57,312 nucleotides of DNA from Bacteroidales bacterium. GTDB lineage: Bacteria > Bacteroidota > Bacteroidia > Bacteroidales > UBA932. Of this stretch, positions 25,248 to 33,264 are shown in pieces (within the stretch, counting starts at the first letter, position 1; every line of letters starts with the position of its first letter). A program made the position numbers and the translations under genes. Under the pieces are notes generated by a model. The model was not told the DNA's origin. It made no database searches and saw only the letters and a list, made by a program, of their open reading frames with translations. The stretch spans positions 1 to 57,312 of the forward strand of contig SUYQ01000017.1 of the NCBI GenBank assembly GCA_015060325.1, read 5' to 3'.

Positions 25248-27002
25248 TTATCTCTTCTTGGATGGCATCATGTAAAGATCCGCCATCGGAATAAGCATCA
25301 TAATATCGATTGCGGCAATCAGCAGCACGGCTCCGACAGCGCCGATGGTCAGGGCCATTGCCAATGCATAAAGGAATGAGAATGCATGCAGCAGTGTCGC
25401 CGATATGCCCAGGAGGAGCCATACCCGGAGAGATGTAAGGCGATACAGCAGCAGGGCAATGACAGCGAATGCAAGCGGAACGAAGAACATCAGATTCTCC
25501 CCTAAGGCCACAAGCAGCACAAGGCTGAGGAAAGCCATCAGTACAAGCGTACCATACAACATATTATATGCATAGTGTGTAGCAGCTGTGACAGATGCGC
25601 TTGATCGCATCGAATTGTTGGCAGCCCTGACAGCAGCACTTCGGTTTTTCCAATAGAAGAAACCAAGCACTCCCGCAAGGATCACAACGAATATTATCAT
25701 CGCAACATTGTCAAACTGTACTCCATGTATCACTCCGAAAGGCTTGAATTCAGCTCCGGCTATAAGGCAGCAGAGATATGTGAGCAGCAATCCGGCGAGC
25801 AGGGCAATGACAGCAGCTGCGAACACCAGTCCTGCAGTCTTCAGCACCTTGACAGCCTTCATTCTTCCACGGAGAATCTCCAGAGCAGAAATTGCAAGGA
25901 AAATCAGGAGGACAACTATATTGATGACAACATACCAGGTCTTGGTGAAGTTGAACAGTCCGAATACAGGGATAGTGAAATTGACCACATCCTTGTCCGA
26001 CTTAAGGTAATCCTTGTCCGCATACTTTGGATTGGTCACATACTCCAATGCCATCGGAAGTACCTGAGCGCCATAATGCTGGATTGACTTTTCGTTTATA
26101 TTGCTGAAATTGTCCTTGTCGGTATGGTAGTGGTTGACGTCGGCTATAGTCGAGAAATTGACTCCTGGGATGTCTTTCTTCACAATGGTGAAATCCGTGA
26201 AGTTAGGCATGAATCGGTACACGACCGTAGTCAAGGAGTAGGTGTGCTTATATTCTGCAGTCTCTGCGTATAGATCCATGATCTTCTCATTGCCCTTGGA
26301 TGTCTCGAAGAGGAGACAAGGGCCGAACGGGCCGCGCGCCTCAAGATTGATGATGAACCCCACGTCCTCAAACTCCTGTCTGTCATTCTTATACATTTCA
26401 CTCATTCCCATCATGCCCACTTCCTCAGCATCGGTGAAAAGTACCTTGACGCCCTGGTTCCAATCCTGGCGGCTCTTAAGAAGCTGATTTACAGTTTCCA
26501 AAGCCACTCCTACACCATAACCGTCATCAGCAGCGCCATATGACCATACAGTATCACGCTTAGGCATAGGCTGCGAATAACGGGAGTCGAAATGGGCAAC
26601 TATCATAAGATAGGTTGTATCCTCCAGTTCCTTGAGCGGATGAAATTCGGCAAGAAGATTTTCTGCATCGAATGTATACAGCACATGCTTCTTGAGCTTC
26701 GGATCCGGGCCTTGAAGAGAATCGTAGCGGAAGCGTTTTACAGTATCTGCTCCAAGTGTATCCAGTCTTCCCGCAAGATACTCCCTCACCCTCGAGCGTG
26801 CTTCTACATGTTCCGGAGCCACAGAATGGTGTTCCTTTGAAATGACCTTGATATCTTCAACCACACGCGCCGAAGAAAATCCTTCGGCACCGGCTGGCTG
26901 CGGCGCCGGTCTTGTCCACAGCCCGAAAGAAAGGAGGGCCGTCATAACAACGCAAAGCGCCAGATAAACAGGTCTGAATTGTTTCAATCTATTCATATTC
27001 AT
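25248..27002 (-). CDS. M28-family zinc aminopeptidase with C-terminal membrane domain
   Basis: A 584-residue protein: N-terminal signal/anchor (about 12-30), an extracytoplasmic M28 peptidase domain (about 45-335) and about eight to nine membrane segments in the C-terminal half. Zinc-site motifs are visible: VAHFDSR, WSYGAADDGYGVG, FTDAEEVG (catalytic and ligand Glu) and NHYHTDKDN. The architecture resembles ERMP1-like M28 proteins. Probably removes N-terminal residues from peptides in the periplasm; substrate unknown. It begins 6 nt past the glycosidase stop, so the two form an operon. Confidence 0.92.
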   Translation of the reverse strand: MNMNRLKQFRPVYLALCVVMTALLSFGLWTRPAPQPAGAEGFSSARVVEDIKVISKEHHSVAPEHVEARSRVREYLAGRLDTLGADTVKRFRYDSLQGPDPKLKKHVLYTFDAENLLAEFHPLKELEDTTYLMIVAHFDSRYSQPMPKRDTVWSYGAADDGYGVGVALETVNQLLKSRQDWNQGVKVLFTDAEEVGMMGMSEMYKNDRQEFEDVGFIINLEARGPFGPCLLFETSKGNEKIMDLYAETAEYKHTYSLTTVVYRFMPNFTDFTIVKKDIPGVNFSTIADVNHYHTDKDNFSNINEKSIQHYGAQVLPMALEYVTNPKYADKDYLKSDKDVVNFTIPVFGLFNFTKTWYVVINIVVLLIFLAISALEILRGRMKAVKVLKTAGLVFAAAVIALLAGLLLTYLCCLIAGAEFKPFGVIHGVQFDNVAMIIFVVILAGVLGFFYWKNRSAAVRAANNSMRSSASVTAATHYAYNMLYGTLVLMAFLSLVLLVALGENLMFFVPLAFAVIALLLYRLTSLRVWLLLGISATLLHAFSFLYALAMALTIGAVGAVLLIAAIDIMMLIPMADLYMMPSKKR

Positions 27003-27008
27003 CAGGTT

Positions 27009-28376
27009 TTAATACTTTTTCAATGATTCGTTGGTCTTCTTTATCAGATCGATTGTAGTTGCATCCGAAGCATATACGGAGAAGAGTCCCTGAGGTTCCT
27101 GAGCCGGATCGCCACAGTAATCGTCGCCCGGACACCAGAATTCGTTGGTCTCGGACTGGCCTGCAAATCCGCCCCATCCCCAGAAATTGACTCCCGCCAG
27201 AGGCTCACCCTTCTCCTGAGCCTGAAGGAGGCGTCCGAAGACATATGAGTAATACTCGTCACGGGCAGTGGTTGCGGATTCCTTTGAAAGACATACTCCG
27301 TCCCAGAACTTTTCAGCCTCACCTTCAAACGTTTTCTCTCCGTCACGAGGATAACCGAATTCCTCCAGGACAATCGGCTTTCCAAGTCTTTCTGCTACAG
27401 GGAAATGGGCGGTCAGATACTCCTCTGTCCTGGCATTGGCAACCGACACGCTGTCAGCGAAAGTATCCTTTGTAACCCACCTCCAGACAAGAGGCCATAT
27501 ATGTACGTTCAGATAGTCAAAATGTCCGCATGCATGGATCTTTTCAAACAGGTCCATATCCACCTCGCATCCGTAAAGGCCCTCACTGCCGGAGGATACC
27601 ATATGATTTGGATCCAGAGACTTGATGAGCCCTGCAGAAGTGCACATCCAATCGGCAAATGCAGCCTTGGTCACGCTGTCACGTGCAAATGCCCTCGGCT
27701 CATTGCCGATCTGCCATGAAAAGATTGTCGGATCGTCCTTGTATGCCTTGCCGGTAATGGTATTGGTCCTGGTAACGATGTTCTTCACATGGTCATAATA
27801 CAGCTGCTTCGCCTTTTCATTCTTTACAAAGCGGCTCACATGTTCCACATAGTTTTCATACCCGTCCACCGACGGAAGCAGTGCCTTTCCATCCCCTGCC
27901 CACTCCAGATACTGGCCGTATCCTCCTGACCATTCCCAGGAATTGTTGAAGTACAGCACGGCATGCATGTCTCGCTGAGCCATCTGGTCCAGAAGATAGT
28001 CAAGGCCACGGAGAAGTGTATCGTTATATACTCCAGGCTCAAGCTGAAGAACCGGTTCGACTTTATATGCGACTCCCTCAGGTCCATCAGAACCCACCAG
28101 GATACGCAGGTTGGTCACACCTATCGCCTTGAGAGTGTCAAGCTCCCTATGCAACCTGTCACGGTCACCGCCGCGACCCTCCGAAGCGATTATAGGGCCA
28201 TACCAGAAATTCGTACCGACAAAGGTGACCTTTTCGCCATCACGGACGAACTCTCCGTTCTGCACGGTCACAAAACCTCTGTATTTAGAATCCTCTGTCT
28301 TTTTGACGTTTGAGCTACAGCCGCAGAAAAACATCAGGGACACAGATAAGACAAACAAAATATTTCCCGGTTTCAT
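27009..28376 (-). CDS. GH5-family glycoside hydrolase lipoprotein, beta-mannanase-like
   Basis: A 455-residue lipoprotein (start MKPGNILFVLSV, lipobox FFCG before Cys19). The (beta/alpha)8 domain carries the clan A signatures: TNFWYGP near the start, SWQIGNEPRAF with the acid/base Glu, LNVHIWPLVW and PIVLEEFGYPRD with the nucleophile Glu. This layout is typical of GH5 subfamily 7 endo-beta-1,4-mannanases, so surface mannan or glucomannan hydrolysis is the probable role; specificity is inferred. It is unusual in being paired with a peptidase gene, not a SusC/SusD locus. Confidence 0.87.
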   Translation of the reverse strand: MKPGNILFVLSVSLMFFCGCSSNVKKTEDSKYRGFVTVQNGEFVRDGEKVTFVGTNFWYGPIIASEGRGGDRDRLHRELDTLKAIGVTNLRILVGSDGPEGVAYKVEPVLQLEPGVYNDTLLRGLDYLLDQMAQRDMHAVLYFNNSWEWSGGYGQYLEWAGDGKALLPSVDGYENYVEHVSRFVKNEKAKQLYYDHVKNIVTRTNTITGKAYKDDPTIFSWQIGNEPRAFARDSVTKAAFADWMCTSAGLIKSLDPNHMVSSGSEGLYGCEVDMDLFEKIHACGHFDYLNVHIWPLVWRWVTKDTFADSVSVANARTEEYLTAHFPVAERLGKPIVLEEFGYPRDGEKTFEGEAEKFWDGVCLSKESATTARDEYYSYVFGRLLQAQEKGEPLAGVNFWGWGGFAGQSETNEFWCPGDDYCGDPAQEPQGLFSVYASDATTIDLIKKTNESLKKY

Positions 28377-28444
28377 AGTAATACCCTTCGGTTTATAAAA
28401 TGAATAATTTGACAAAAATAGTCATTTTTACCGAGATTGATGAC

Positions 28445-28452
28445 TATATTTG
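28445..28452 (+). promoter_or_regulatory. -7 element for tadA
   Basis: TATATTTG. Transcription should start near 28458-28460, which excludes the ATG at 28437 and leaves almost no leader before the ATG at 28461. Confidence 0.5.
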
Positions 28453-28460
28453 CCTACGAT

Positions 28461-28898
28461 ATGGAAGAAAACGAAAAATATATGAGGGAGGCTCTGCGCG
28501 AAGCAGGGTACGCGGCAGCTGAAGACGAAGTGCCGATCGGAGCTGTGGTTGTATGCCGGGGACGCATAATCGGCAAGGGTCACAACATGACGGAAAAGCT
28601 CTGCGACCCAACTGCGCATGCTGAGATGATAGCAATCACGGCTGCCACTGAAGCCATGGGAGGCAAGTATCTCAACGACTGCACATTATATGTTACAGTG
28701 GAGCCGTGTCCGATGTGTGCAGGAGCATTGGCATGGTCCCAGATCGGGCGTGTTGTCTATGGAGCATCGGACCCTAAGCGCGGATTCTCACAATTCATTC
28801 CTTCCCTCATGCATCCGAAGACTGAGGTCATTTCAGGCGTTCTGGCTCAGGAGTGCGGTGATCTGGTGACAGAATTCTTCAGAAACAAAAGGAACTGA
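28461..28898 (+). CDS. tadA: tRNA-specific adenosine deaminase
   Basis: Converts A34 to inosine in the anticodon of tRNA-Arg(ACG). The 145 residues hold the zinc/deaminase motifs PTAHAEMIAI (His ligand, Glu proton shuttle) and VEPCPMCAGAL (two Cys ligands). I chose ATG 28461 (MEENEKYMREAL) because the promoter element lies between it and the upstream ATG; the mRNA may be nearly leaderless. A YqaA-type gene follows 2 nt later, so they are co-transcribed. Confidence 0.93.
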   Translation: MEENEKYMREALREAGYAAAEDEVPIGAVVVCRGRIIGKGHNMTEKLCDPTAHAEMIAITAATEAMGGKYLNDCTLYVTVEPCPMCAGALAWSQIGRVVYGASDPKRGFSQFIPSLMHPKTEVISGVLAQECGDLVTEFFRNKRN

Positions 28899-28900
28899 TC

Positions 28901-29338
28901 ATGGAATGGCTTGAGGGACTTGGACTTTTCGGTCTGTTCATAGGTACGTTTCTGGCGGCTACCGTTCTGCCGTTCAGTTCCGATGTGCTATATCTGGCAA
29001 TCCTGGCTGCTACCGGCAATCCTGTCGCATGCCTGCTGGTCGGCACATTGGGGAACTGGCTTGGCAGCGTATTCACCTACTGGATCGGATGGATTGCCAA
29101 GTGGGAATGGATACAGAAATGGTTCAAGGTCAAGCCGGAAACACTTCTGAAACAGAAAGAGAAGATCGACAGGTACGGTGTATGGCTGGCCCTGCTGGCA
29201 TGGGTGCCGTTCATCGGAGATGTGATAGCCATAGCATTAGGATTCTACAAGACTCGTCCCGGCTGGACGATAGCCCTCCTGCTTGTGGGCAAATTCATGA
29301 GGTTCCTTGTCTGGAACATGATTTACGGAATATTTTAA
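28901..29338 (+). CDS. YqaA-type small membrane protein (SNARE-associated/DedA-like)
   Basis: A 145-residue inner-membrane protein with about four hydrophobic segments. GTFLAATVLPFSSDVLYLAI and WVPFIGDVIAIALGFYK match the YqaA branch of the DedA/VTT-like family, which includes lipid transporters and flippases. The role is not established. It directly follows tadA. Confidence 0.85.
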   Translation: MEWLEGLGLFGLFIGTFLAATVLPFSSDVLYLAILAATGNPVACLLVGTLGNWLGSVFTYWIGWIAKWEWIQKWFKVKPETLLKQKEKIDRYGVWLALLAWVPFIGDVIAIALGFYKTRPGWTIALLLVGKFMRFLVWNMIYGIF

Positions 29339-29397
29339 TCGACTCCCTTTTGTTTATCCCACCAGGTCCACATAGAATAGGCTATTCTAGGTCACCA

Positions 29398-29438
29398 ATG
29401 CAGACCGGGGGAAAGTACACTTTCAAACCGGTCTGCAT
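29398..29438 (+). terminator. Stem-loop after the tadA operon
   Basis: ATGCAGACCGG (29398-29408) pairs with CCGGTCTGCAT (29428-29438), with GAAAGT/ACTTTC inside. No T-run follows, so termination is only probable. A small palindrome TAGAATAG/CTATTCTA lies at 29373-29389. Confidence 0.45.
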
Positions 29439-29447
29439 CTACTGAAA

Positions 29448-29472
29448 AGCCGCCCGCATGTTGCGGACGGCT
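29448..29472 (-). terminator. Terminator of tRNA-Gln
   Basis: On the minus strand AGCCGTCCGCA and TGCGGGCGGCT form a stem (one G-U) followed by TTTT, 10 nt past the tRNA. Confidence 0.85.
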
Positions 29473-29482
29473 CATTTTCAGG

Positions 29483-29554
29483 TTGAGATACCAGGATTCG
29501 AACCTGGACAGACAGAACCAAAATCTGTAGTGCTACCGTTACACCATATCTCAA
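29483..29554 (-). tRNA. tRNA-Gln(TTG)
   Basis: 72 nt without encoded CCA. Acceptor arms TTGAGAT/ATCTCAA, anticodon arm ACAGA-TTTTGGT-TCTGT with anticodon TTG, T arm CCAGG-TTCGAAT-CCTGG. A TATCTTTG promoter element precedes it at 29565-29572. Confidence 0.96.
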
Positions 29555-29564
29555 TTCCGAGGTG

Positions 29565-29572
29565 CAAAGATA
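29565..29572 (-). promoter_or_regulatory. -7 element for tRNA-Gln
   Basis: TATCTTTG on the minus strand, 11 nt upstream of the mature tRNA 5' end. It lies between the tRNA and the fumarase stop. Confidence 0.55.
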
Positions 29573-29588
29573 GCACTTTTTAGCAATA

Positions 29589-31211
29589 TTACAAGCCGAG
29601 CTTCTTAAAGAAATCGTTGCCCTTGTCGTCCACGAGGATGAATGCAGGGAAGTCCTCGACGTGGATCTTCCAGATCGCCTCCATACCGAGCTCAGGGTAT
29701 TCTACGCACTCGATGCTCTTGATGTTGTTCTGCGCAAGGATTGCCGCAGGACCTCCGATAGAGCCGAGGTAGAATCCGCCGTACTTCTGGCAGGCGTCTG
29801 TCACCTGCTGGCTTCTGTTGCCCTTCGCAAGCATGATCATGCTTCCGCCGTGGCTCTGGAACAGGTCAACATATAAGTCCATACGACCTGCAGTTGTAGG
29901 GCCCATAGAGCCGCAAGGCATTCCTGCAGGAGTCTTTGCCGGGCCGGCATAATAGATAGGATGATCCTTGAGGTACTGAGGCATCTCCTCTCCCCTGTCA
30001 AGACGCTCCTTGATCTTTGCGTGAGCGATGTCGCGGCCTACGATGATTGTTCCATTGAGGCTCAGGCGTGTCGATACCGGATACTTTGTGAGCTCCTTGA
30101 GGATGTCTGCCATAGGCTGGTCAAGGTTGATCTTCACAGCCTCGCCCTCGCCTGCCTGACGGAGTTCCTCAGGGATGAGGCGTGCAGGATTGTCGTCGAG
30201 CTTCTCGATCCAGATACCGTCCTTGTTGATCTTCGCCTTGATGTTGCGGTCAGCAGAGCAGCTTACTCCGAGACCTACAGGGCAGCTTGCGCCGTGGCGT
30301 GGAAGACGGATGATGCGTACGTCGTGTGCGAAGTACTTTCCGCCGAACTGAGCGCCGAGACCGATCTTGTGAGCCTCCTCGAGAACGAGCTTCTCAAGCT
30401 CTACATCGCGGAATGCGCGTCCTGTCTCGTCACCTGTCGTAGGGAGTTCGTCATAGAACTTGGTTGAAGCGAGCTTCACTGTGAGGAGGTTCTTCTCTGC
30501 AGAAGTACCGCCGATCACGAATGCAACGTGATATGGAGGACATGCCGCTGTTCCGAGTGTCTTCATCTTTGCAACGAGGAACGGAACGAGAGTCTGAGGA
30601 TTGAGGATCGCCTTTGTCTCCTGATAGAGATATGTCTTGTTTGCCGATCCACCGCCCTTTGTCACGCAAAGGAAGTGATATTCAGCGCCATGAGTGGCCT
30701 CGATGTCGATCTGTGCAGGAAGGTTGCACTTGGTGTTCACCTCATCGTACATTGTAAGAGGAGCGTTCTGCGAATAACGGAGGTTCTCCTCAGTGTAAGT
30801 CTTGTATACTCCGAGAGAAAGAGCCTCTTCATCGCAGTAGCCTGTCCACACCTGCTGACCCTTCTCGCCATGGATGATGGCGGTACCGGTGTCCTGGCAG
30901 AACGGAAGCTTGCCCTTGCAGGCTACTTCCGCATTGCGGAGGAAAGTCAGTGCCACATACTTGTCATTCTCGGAAGCCTCAGGATCATGAAGGATCTTGG
31001 CAACCATCTCGTTATGTTCAGGACGAAGCATGAATGAAACATCACGGAAAGCCGTATTAGCCATCACAGTGAGACCTTCCTTCTCGATCTTAAGGATCTC
31101 ATGACCCTCGAAATCTCCAGTGCTCACATACTGCTCCGAACCCGGAATCTTGTAGTATTCAGTCTTGTCCTCGCCAAGCTGAAACATTGGTGCATACTTA
31201 AATTCAGCCAT
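29589..31211 (-). CDS. Fumarate hydratase, class I (iron-sulfur)
   Basis: A 540-residue [4Fe-4S] hydro-lyase interconverting fumarate and malate in the TCA/reductive branch. The N-terminal alpha domain includes [12 protein letters not shown] (cluster Cys) and [25 protein letters not shown] holds further cysteines; the C-terminal beta domain contains [14 protein letters not shown] and [17 protein letters not shown]. Single-chain alpha-beta fusion of normal length, as in E. coli FumA/FumB. The gene starts [12 protein letters not shown]. Its 5' region is imperfectly duplicated at 32993-33153. Confidence 0.96.
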   Translation of the reverse strand: MAEFKYAPMFQLGEDKTEYYKIPGSEQYVSTGDFEGHEILKIEKEGLTVMANTAFRDVSFMLRPEHNEMVAKILHDPEASENDKYVALTFLRNAEVACKGKLPFCQDTGTAIIHGEKGQQVWTGYCDEEALSLGVYKTYTEENLRYSQNAPLTMYDEVNTKCNLPAQIDIEATHGAEYHFLCVTKGGGSANKTYLYQETKAILNPQTLVPFLVAKMKTLGTAACPPYHVAFVIGGTSAEKNLLTVKLASTKFYDELPTTGDETGRAFRDVELEKLVLEEAHKIGLGAQFGGKYFAHDVRIIRLPRHGASCPVGLGVSCSADRNIKAKINKDGIWIEKLDDNPARLIPEELRQAGEGEAVKINLDQPMADILKELTKYPVSTRLSLNGTIIVGRDIAHAKIKERLDRGEEMPQYLKDHPIYYAGPAKTPAGMPCGSMGPTTAGRMDLYVDLFQSHGGSMIMLAKGNRSQQVTDACQKYGGFYLGSIGGPAAILAQNNIKSIECVEYPELGMEAIWKIHVEDFPAFILVDDKGNDFFKKLGL

Positions 31212-31330
31212 TTTGTATTGTGTTAGTTTGTATTTTCATCTGTTTACAGATTTCTCCACTCGCTTCGCTCGGTCGAAATGACAGGGATACGCTCAATCCT
31301 GATGACAGAGTGTCATCTCGAGCAATCCTC
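31177..31330. repeat. Direct repeat, copy A (fumarase 5' end and upstream region)
   Basis: Starts inside the first codons of the fumarase gene and runs through its upstream region, including the dispersed repeat. Copy B at 32993-33153 shares TAAATTCAGCCATTTTGTAT, CATCTGTTTACAGATTTCTC and TACGCTCAATCCTGATGACA in the same order and spacing. I judge roughly 85% identity by eye. Confidence 0.8.
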
Positions 31331-31674
31331 ACATTGTCATCTTGGCGACTGCTCTTCCCTCTGTCATCTCGAGCGACTGCTCTTCCCTCTGTCATCTCGA
31401 GCGACCGCAGGGAGTCGAGAGATCTAAATCATGCAAATATAACAAATATCCCGGACCCCATCCATAAAAACAGCCCTTTTCATGGACGGAAGAGGCAATT
31501 TTGCATTCCCGTCCACGAAAACCGCCCTTTTCATGGACGGGAACAATATACGACGAAAGCCAAAATCGAATTAGGCTTATAAGAACAAATAAATAATCTA
31601 TTTAACAGTCAATCGTATTTCGTATTGAAATTTATAACTTTGTAACACTGAAACAAATTTATACATTTATCTCT
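31212..31674. other. Repeat-rich gap between fumarase and the FISUMP gene
   Basis: Contains dispersed repeat copy 4 (31248-31430), within which a 28-bp unit containing CTCTTCCCTCTGTCATCTCG is tandemly repeated (31345-31372, 31373-31400). Two similar hairpins follow: ATCCATAAAAACAGCCC with TTTTCATGGACGG (31460-31489) and CGTCCACGAAAACCGCCC with TTTTCATGGACGG (31510-31540). A promoter element TAACTTTG lies at 31635-31642 for the next gene. Confidence 0.6.
31635..31642 (+). promoter_or_regulatory. -7 element for the FISUMP paralogue
   Basis: TAACTTTG, 32 nt before the ATG at 31675. Confidence 0.5.
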
Positions 31675-32874
31675 ATGACTCACTCAAACATTCAAAATCC
31701 GCAACATTCTCCATCCCATCCGACAAAATACAAGCGCCATAGATGGCTATGGCTACTACCTACAGTAATTGGCATTGGTATCATCTCATGGATAATATTA
31801 AACAGTGCCAAGACAAAACATGATGCAAAAGAAACTGAGAGAGAAAAACAAACATTATTGATTTCCGCACAAAACATCGGGAGCAACGCCAACTGCTATA
31901 TTATCTCGGAAGCGGGTAAGTACATATTCAAGACAGTAAAAGGAAACAGCGAGGAATCAGTAGGTAATGTTCATTCAGCCGAAGTACTTTGGGAGTCATT
32001 TGGCACAAATGTACAGCCCAAAGAAGGTGATCTGATACAGATGGTAGCCTATGCAGACGGAAATATTGCATTTCAAGCAAGTGACAAAAAAGGCAATGCG
32101 GTTATTGCTGCGAAAGATGCAAAAGGCAAAATTCTATGGTCATGGCACATTTGGTTGACAGACCAACCCAAAAGACAAACATACTACAATTATGCTGGCA
32201 TCTTAATGGACAGAAACCTTGGTGCAACAAATGCATCTCCAGGAGAAGCGGAGTCTCTTGGCCTGCTTTATCAATGGGGCAGAAAGGATCCATTCTTGGG
32301 ATCTTCATCAATCAGCAAGTCTGTAATGGCAAAATCTACCATAAAACGACCGCAGGTTGTTCAGTCTAATTCTTATGTAGGTACTATCGAATACGCTACC
32401 GAAAATCCGACAACATTCATAATAGGAAATGACATCAATTACGATTGGCATTACTCAGGCTCAGAATATATTGATAATACTCGATGGACTGAATCGAACA
32501 AGAGAAAATCAATCTATGACCCATGCCCAGCGGGATGGCGTGTTCCAGATGGTGATGAATACGGGGTTTGGGCAAAAGCATTAGGTTCCTCTATTTGTTT
32601 TACAGACAAAAATAGATACATAACGGCCCATGAAGGCATCAACTTTTTAAAGATATTCGGTCCAGACCATTGCATATGGTATCCAGCAGCGGGTTATCTT
32701 TGCAAATATGGACTTTTAGATGTTGGTACATTTGGTCATTACTGGTCAGCCTCTCAAGAAGATTGGAGCCACGTAGCATACTACTTAAACTTCAACTATA
32801 AAGGCTACATCAATCCAATGGAGAACTATAATATCTGCTCATACGCTTGCTCTGTACGCTGTGTCGAGGAATAA
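31675..32874 (+). CDS. Membrane-anchored FISUMP-domain protein, paralogue of the DGR target
   Basis: A 399-residue protein: basic N-terminus, one membrane segment (about 25-42, LWLLPTVIGIGIISWIIL) and a FISUMP/C-type-lectin-like domain. It aligns with the last ~320 residues of the DGR target through shared blocks: NCYI.S..G.Y.FKTVKGNS, ILWSWHIW.TDQP, MDRNLGAT, LGLLYQWGRKDPFLGSSSIS, IYDPCP.GWRVPDG, HYWSAS, SVRC. It has no coiled coil, DUF4988 or Fn3 regions and no lipobox. At the VR-equivalent end its DNA differs from TR at many non-adenine positions, so it is not a current target of this DGR. It is AT-rich relative to its neighbours and flanked by direct repeats. Confidence 0.88.
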   Translation: MTHSNIQNPQHSPSHPTKYKRHRWLWLLPTVIGIGIISWIILNSAKTKHDAKETEREKQTLLISAQNIGSNANCYIISEAGKYIFKTVKGNSEESVGNVHSAEVLWESFGTNVQPKEGDLIQMVAYADGNIAFQASDKKGNAVIAAKDAKGKILWSWHIWLTDQPKRQTYYNYAGILMDRNLGATNASPGEAESLGLLYQWGRKDPFLGSSSISKSVMAKSTIKRPQVVQSNSYVGTIEYATENPTTFIIGNDINYDWHYSGSEYIDNTRWTESNKRKSIYDPCPAGWRVPDGDEYGVWAKALGSSICFTDKNRYITAHEGINFLKIFGPDHCIWYPAAGYLCKYGLLDVGTFGHYWSASQEDWSHVAYYLNFNYKGYINPMENYNICSYACSVRCVEE

Positions 32875-32902
32875 ACTCTAATTATTACATCTCCAACGAA
32901 AA

Positions 32903-32925
32903 AAGCATCTCAAAACGAGATGCTT
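32903..32925 (+). terminator. Terminator of the FISUMP paralogue
   Basis: AAGCATCTC and GAGATGCTT form a 9-bp stem with a 5-nt loop, followed by AACTTTTG, 28 nt past the stop. Confidence 0.75.
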
Positions 32926-33264
32926 AACTTTTGCCCCTATGCGTGGTGGAGGTTTACGCCTTTTTTCTTAATCTGCAAAATTCACACAGAACAGCTGGTA
33001 CATTATGGGTATTCCATCTTTAAATTCAGCCATTTTGTATATGTATTGGTTTATATTTCCATCTGTTTACAGATTTCTCCACTCGCTTTGCTCGGTCGAA
33101 ATGACAGGAATACGCTCAATCCTGATGACAAGGTGACATCTCGAGCAAGCCTCCCATGGGTGCAGACTCATGTACCAGTAGGATGTCCAACACGTCACAG
33201 GACGTACCAGAGCCTGACTGGATGTCCCAAAAGTTTTGGGAATCGACGCTCCTCATGATATAGG
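32926..33264. other. Gap between FISUMP paralogue and dehydrogenase
   Basis: Holds direct repeat copy B; the remainder (33154-33260) shows short repeats (GTACCAGTAGGATGTCC near 33170 and GTACCAG...GGATGTCC near 33208) but no gene. Confidence 0.5.
32993..33153. repeat. Direct repeat, copy B (fumarase 5' remnant)
   Basis: On the minus strand it still begins ATGGCTGAATTTAAAGATGG (MAEFK, then DGIPIMYQL, recalling fumarase [12 protein letters not shown]) and soon stops. It includes dispersed repeat copy 5 (33069-33150). It is a fossil of the fumarase gene start, on the far side of the FISUMP gene. Confidence 0.75.

Noticed and set aside
31345..31400. Tandem 28-bp units as a small CRISPR array
   Set aside because: The units are directly abutted with no spacers, only two copies, and no cas genes are present.
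32680..32874. C-terminal end of the second FISUMP gene as a further VR of the same DGR
   Set aside because: Its DNA differs from TR at many G, C and T positions, including silent third bases, so it is an old paralogue and not a current homing target.
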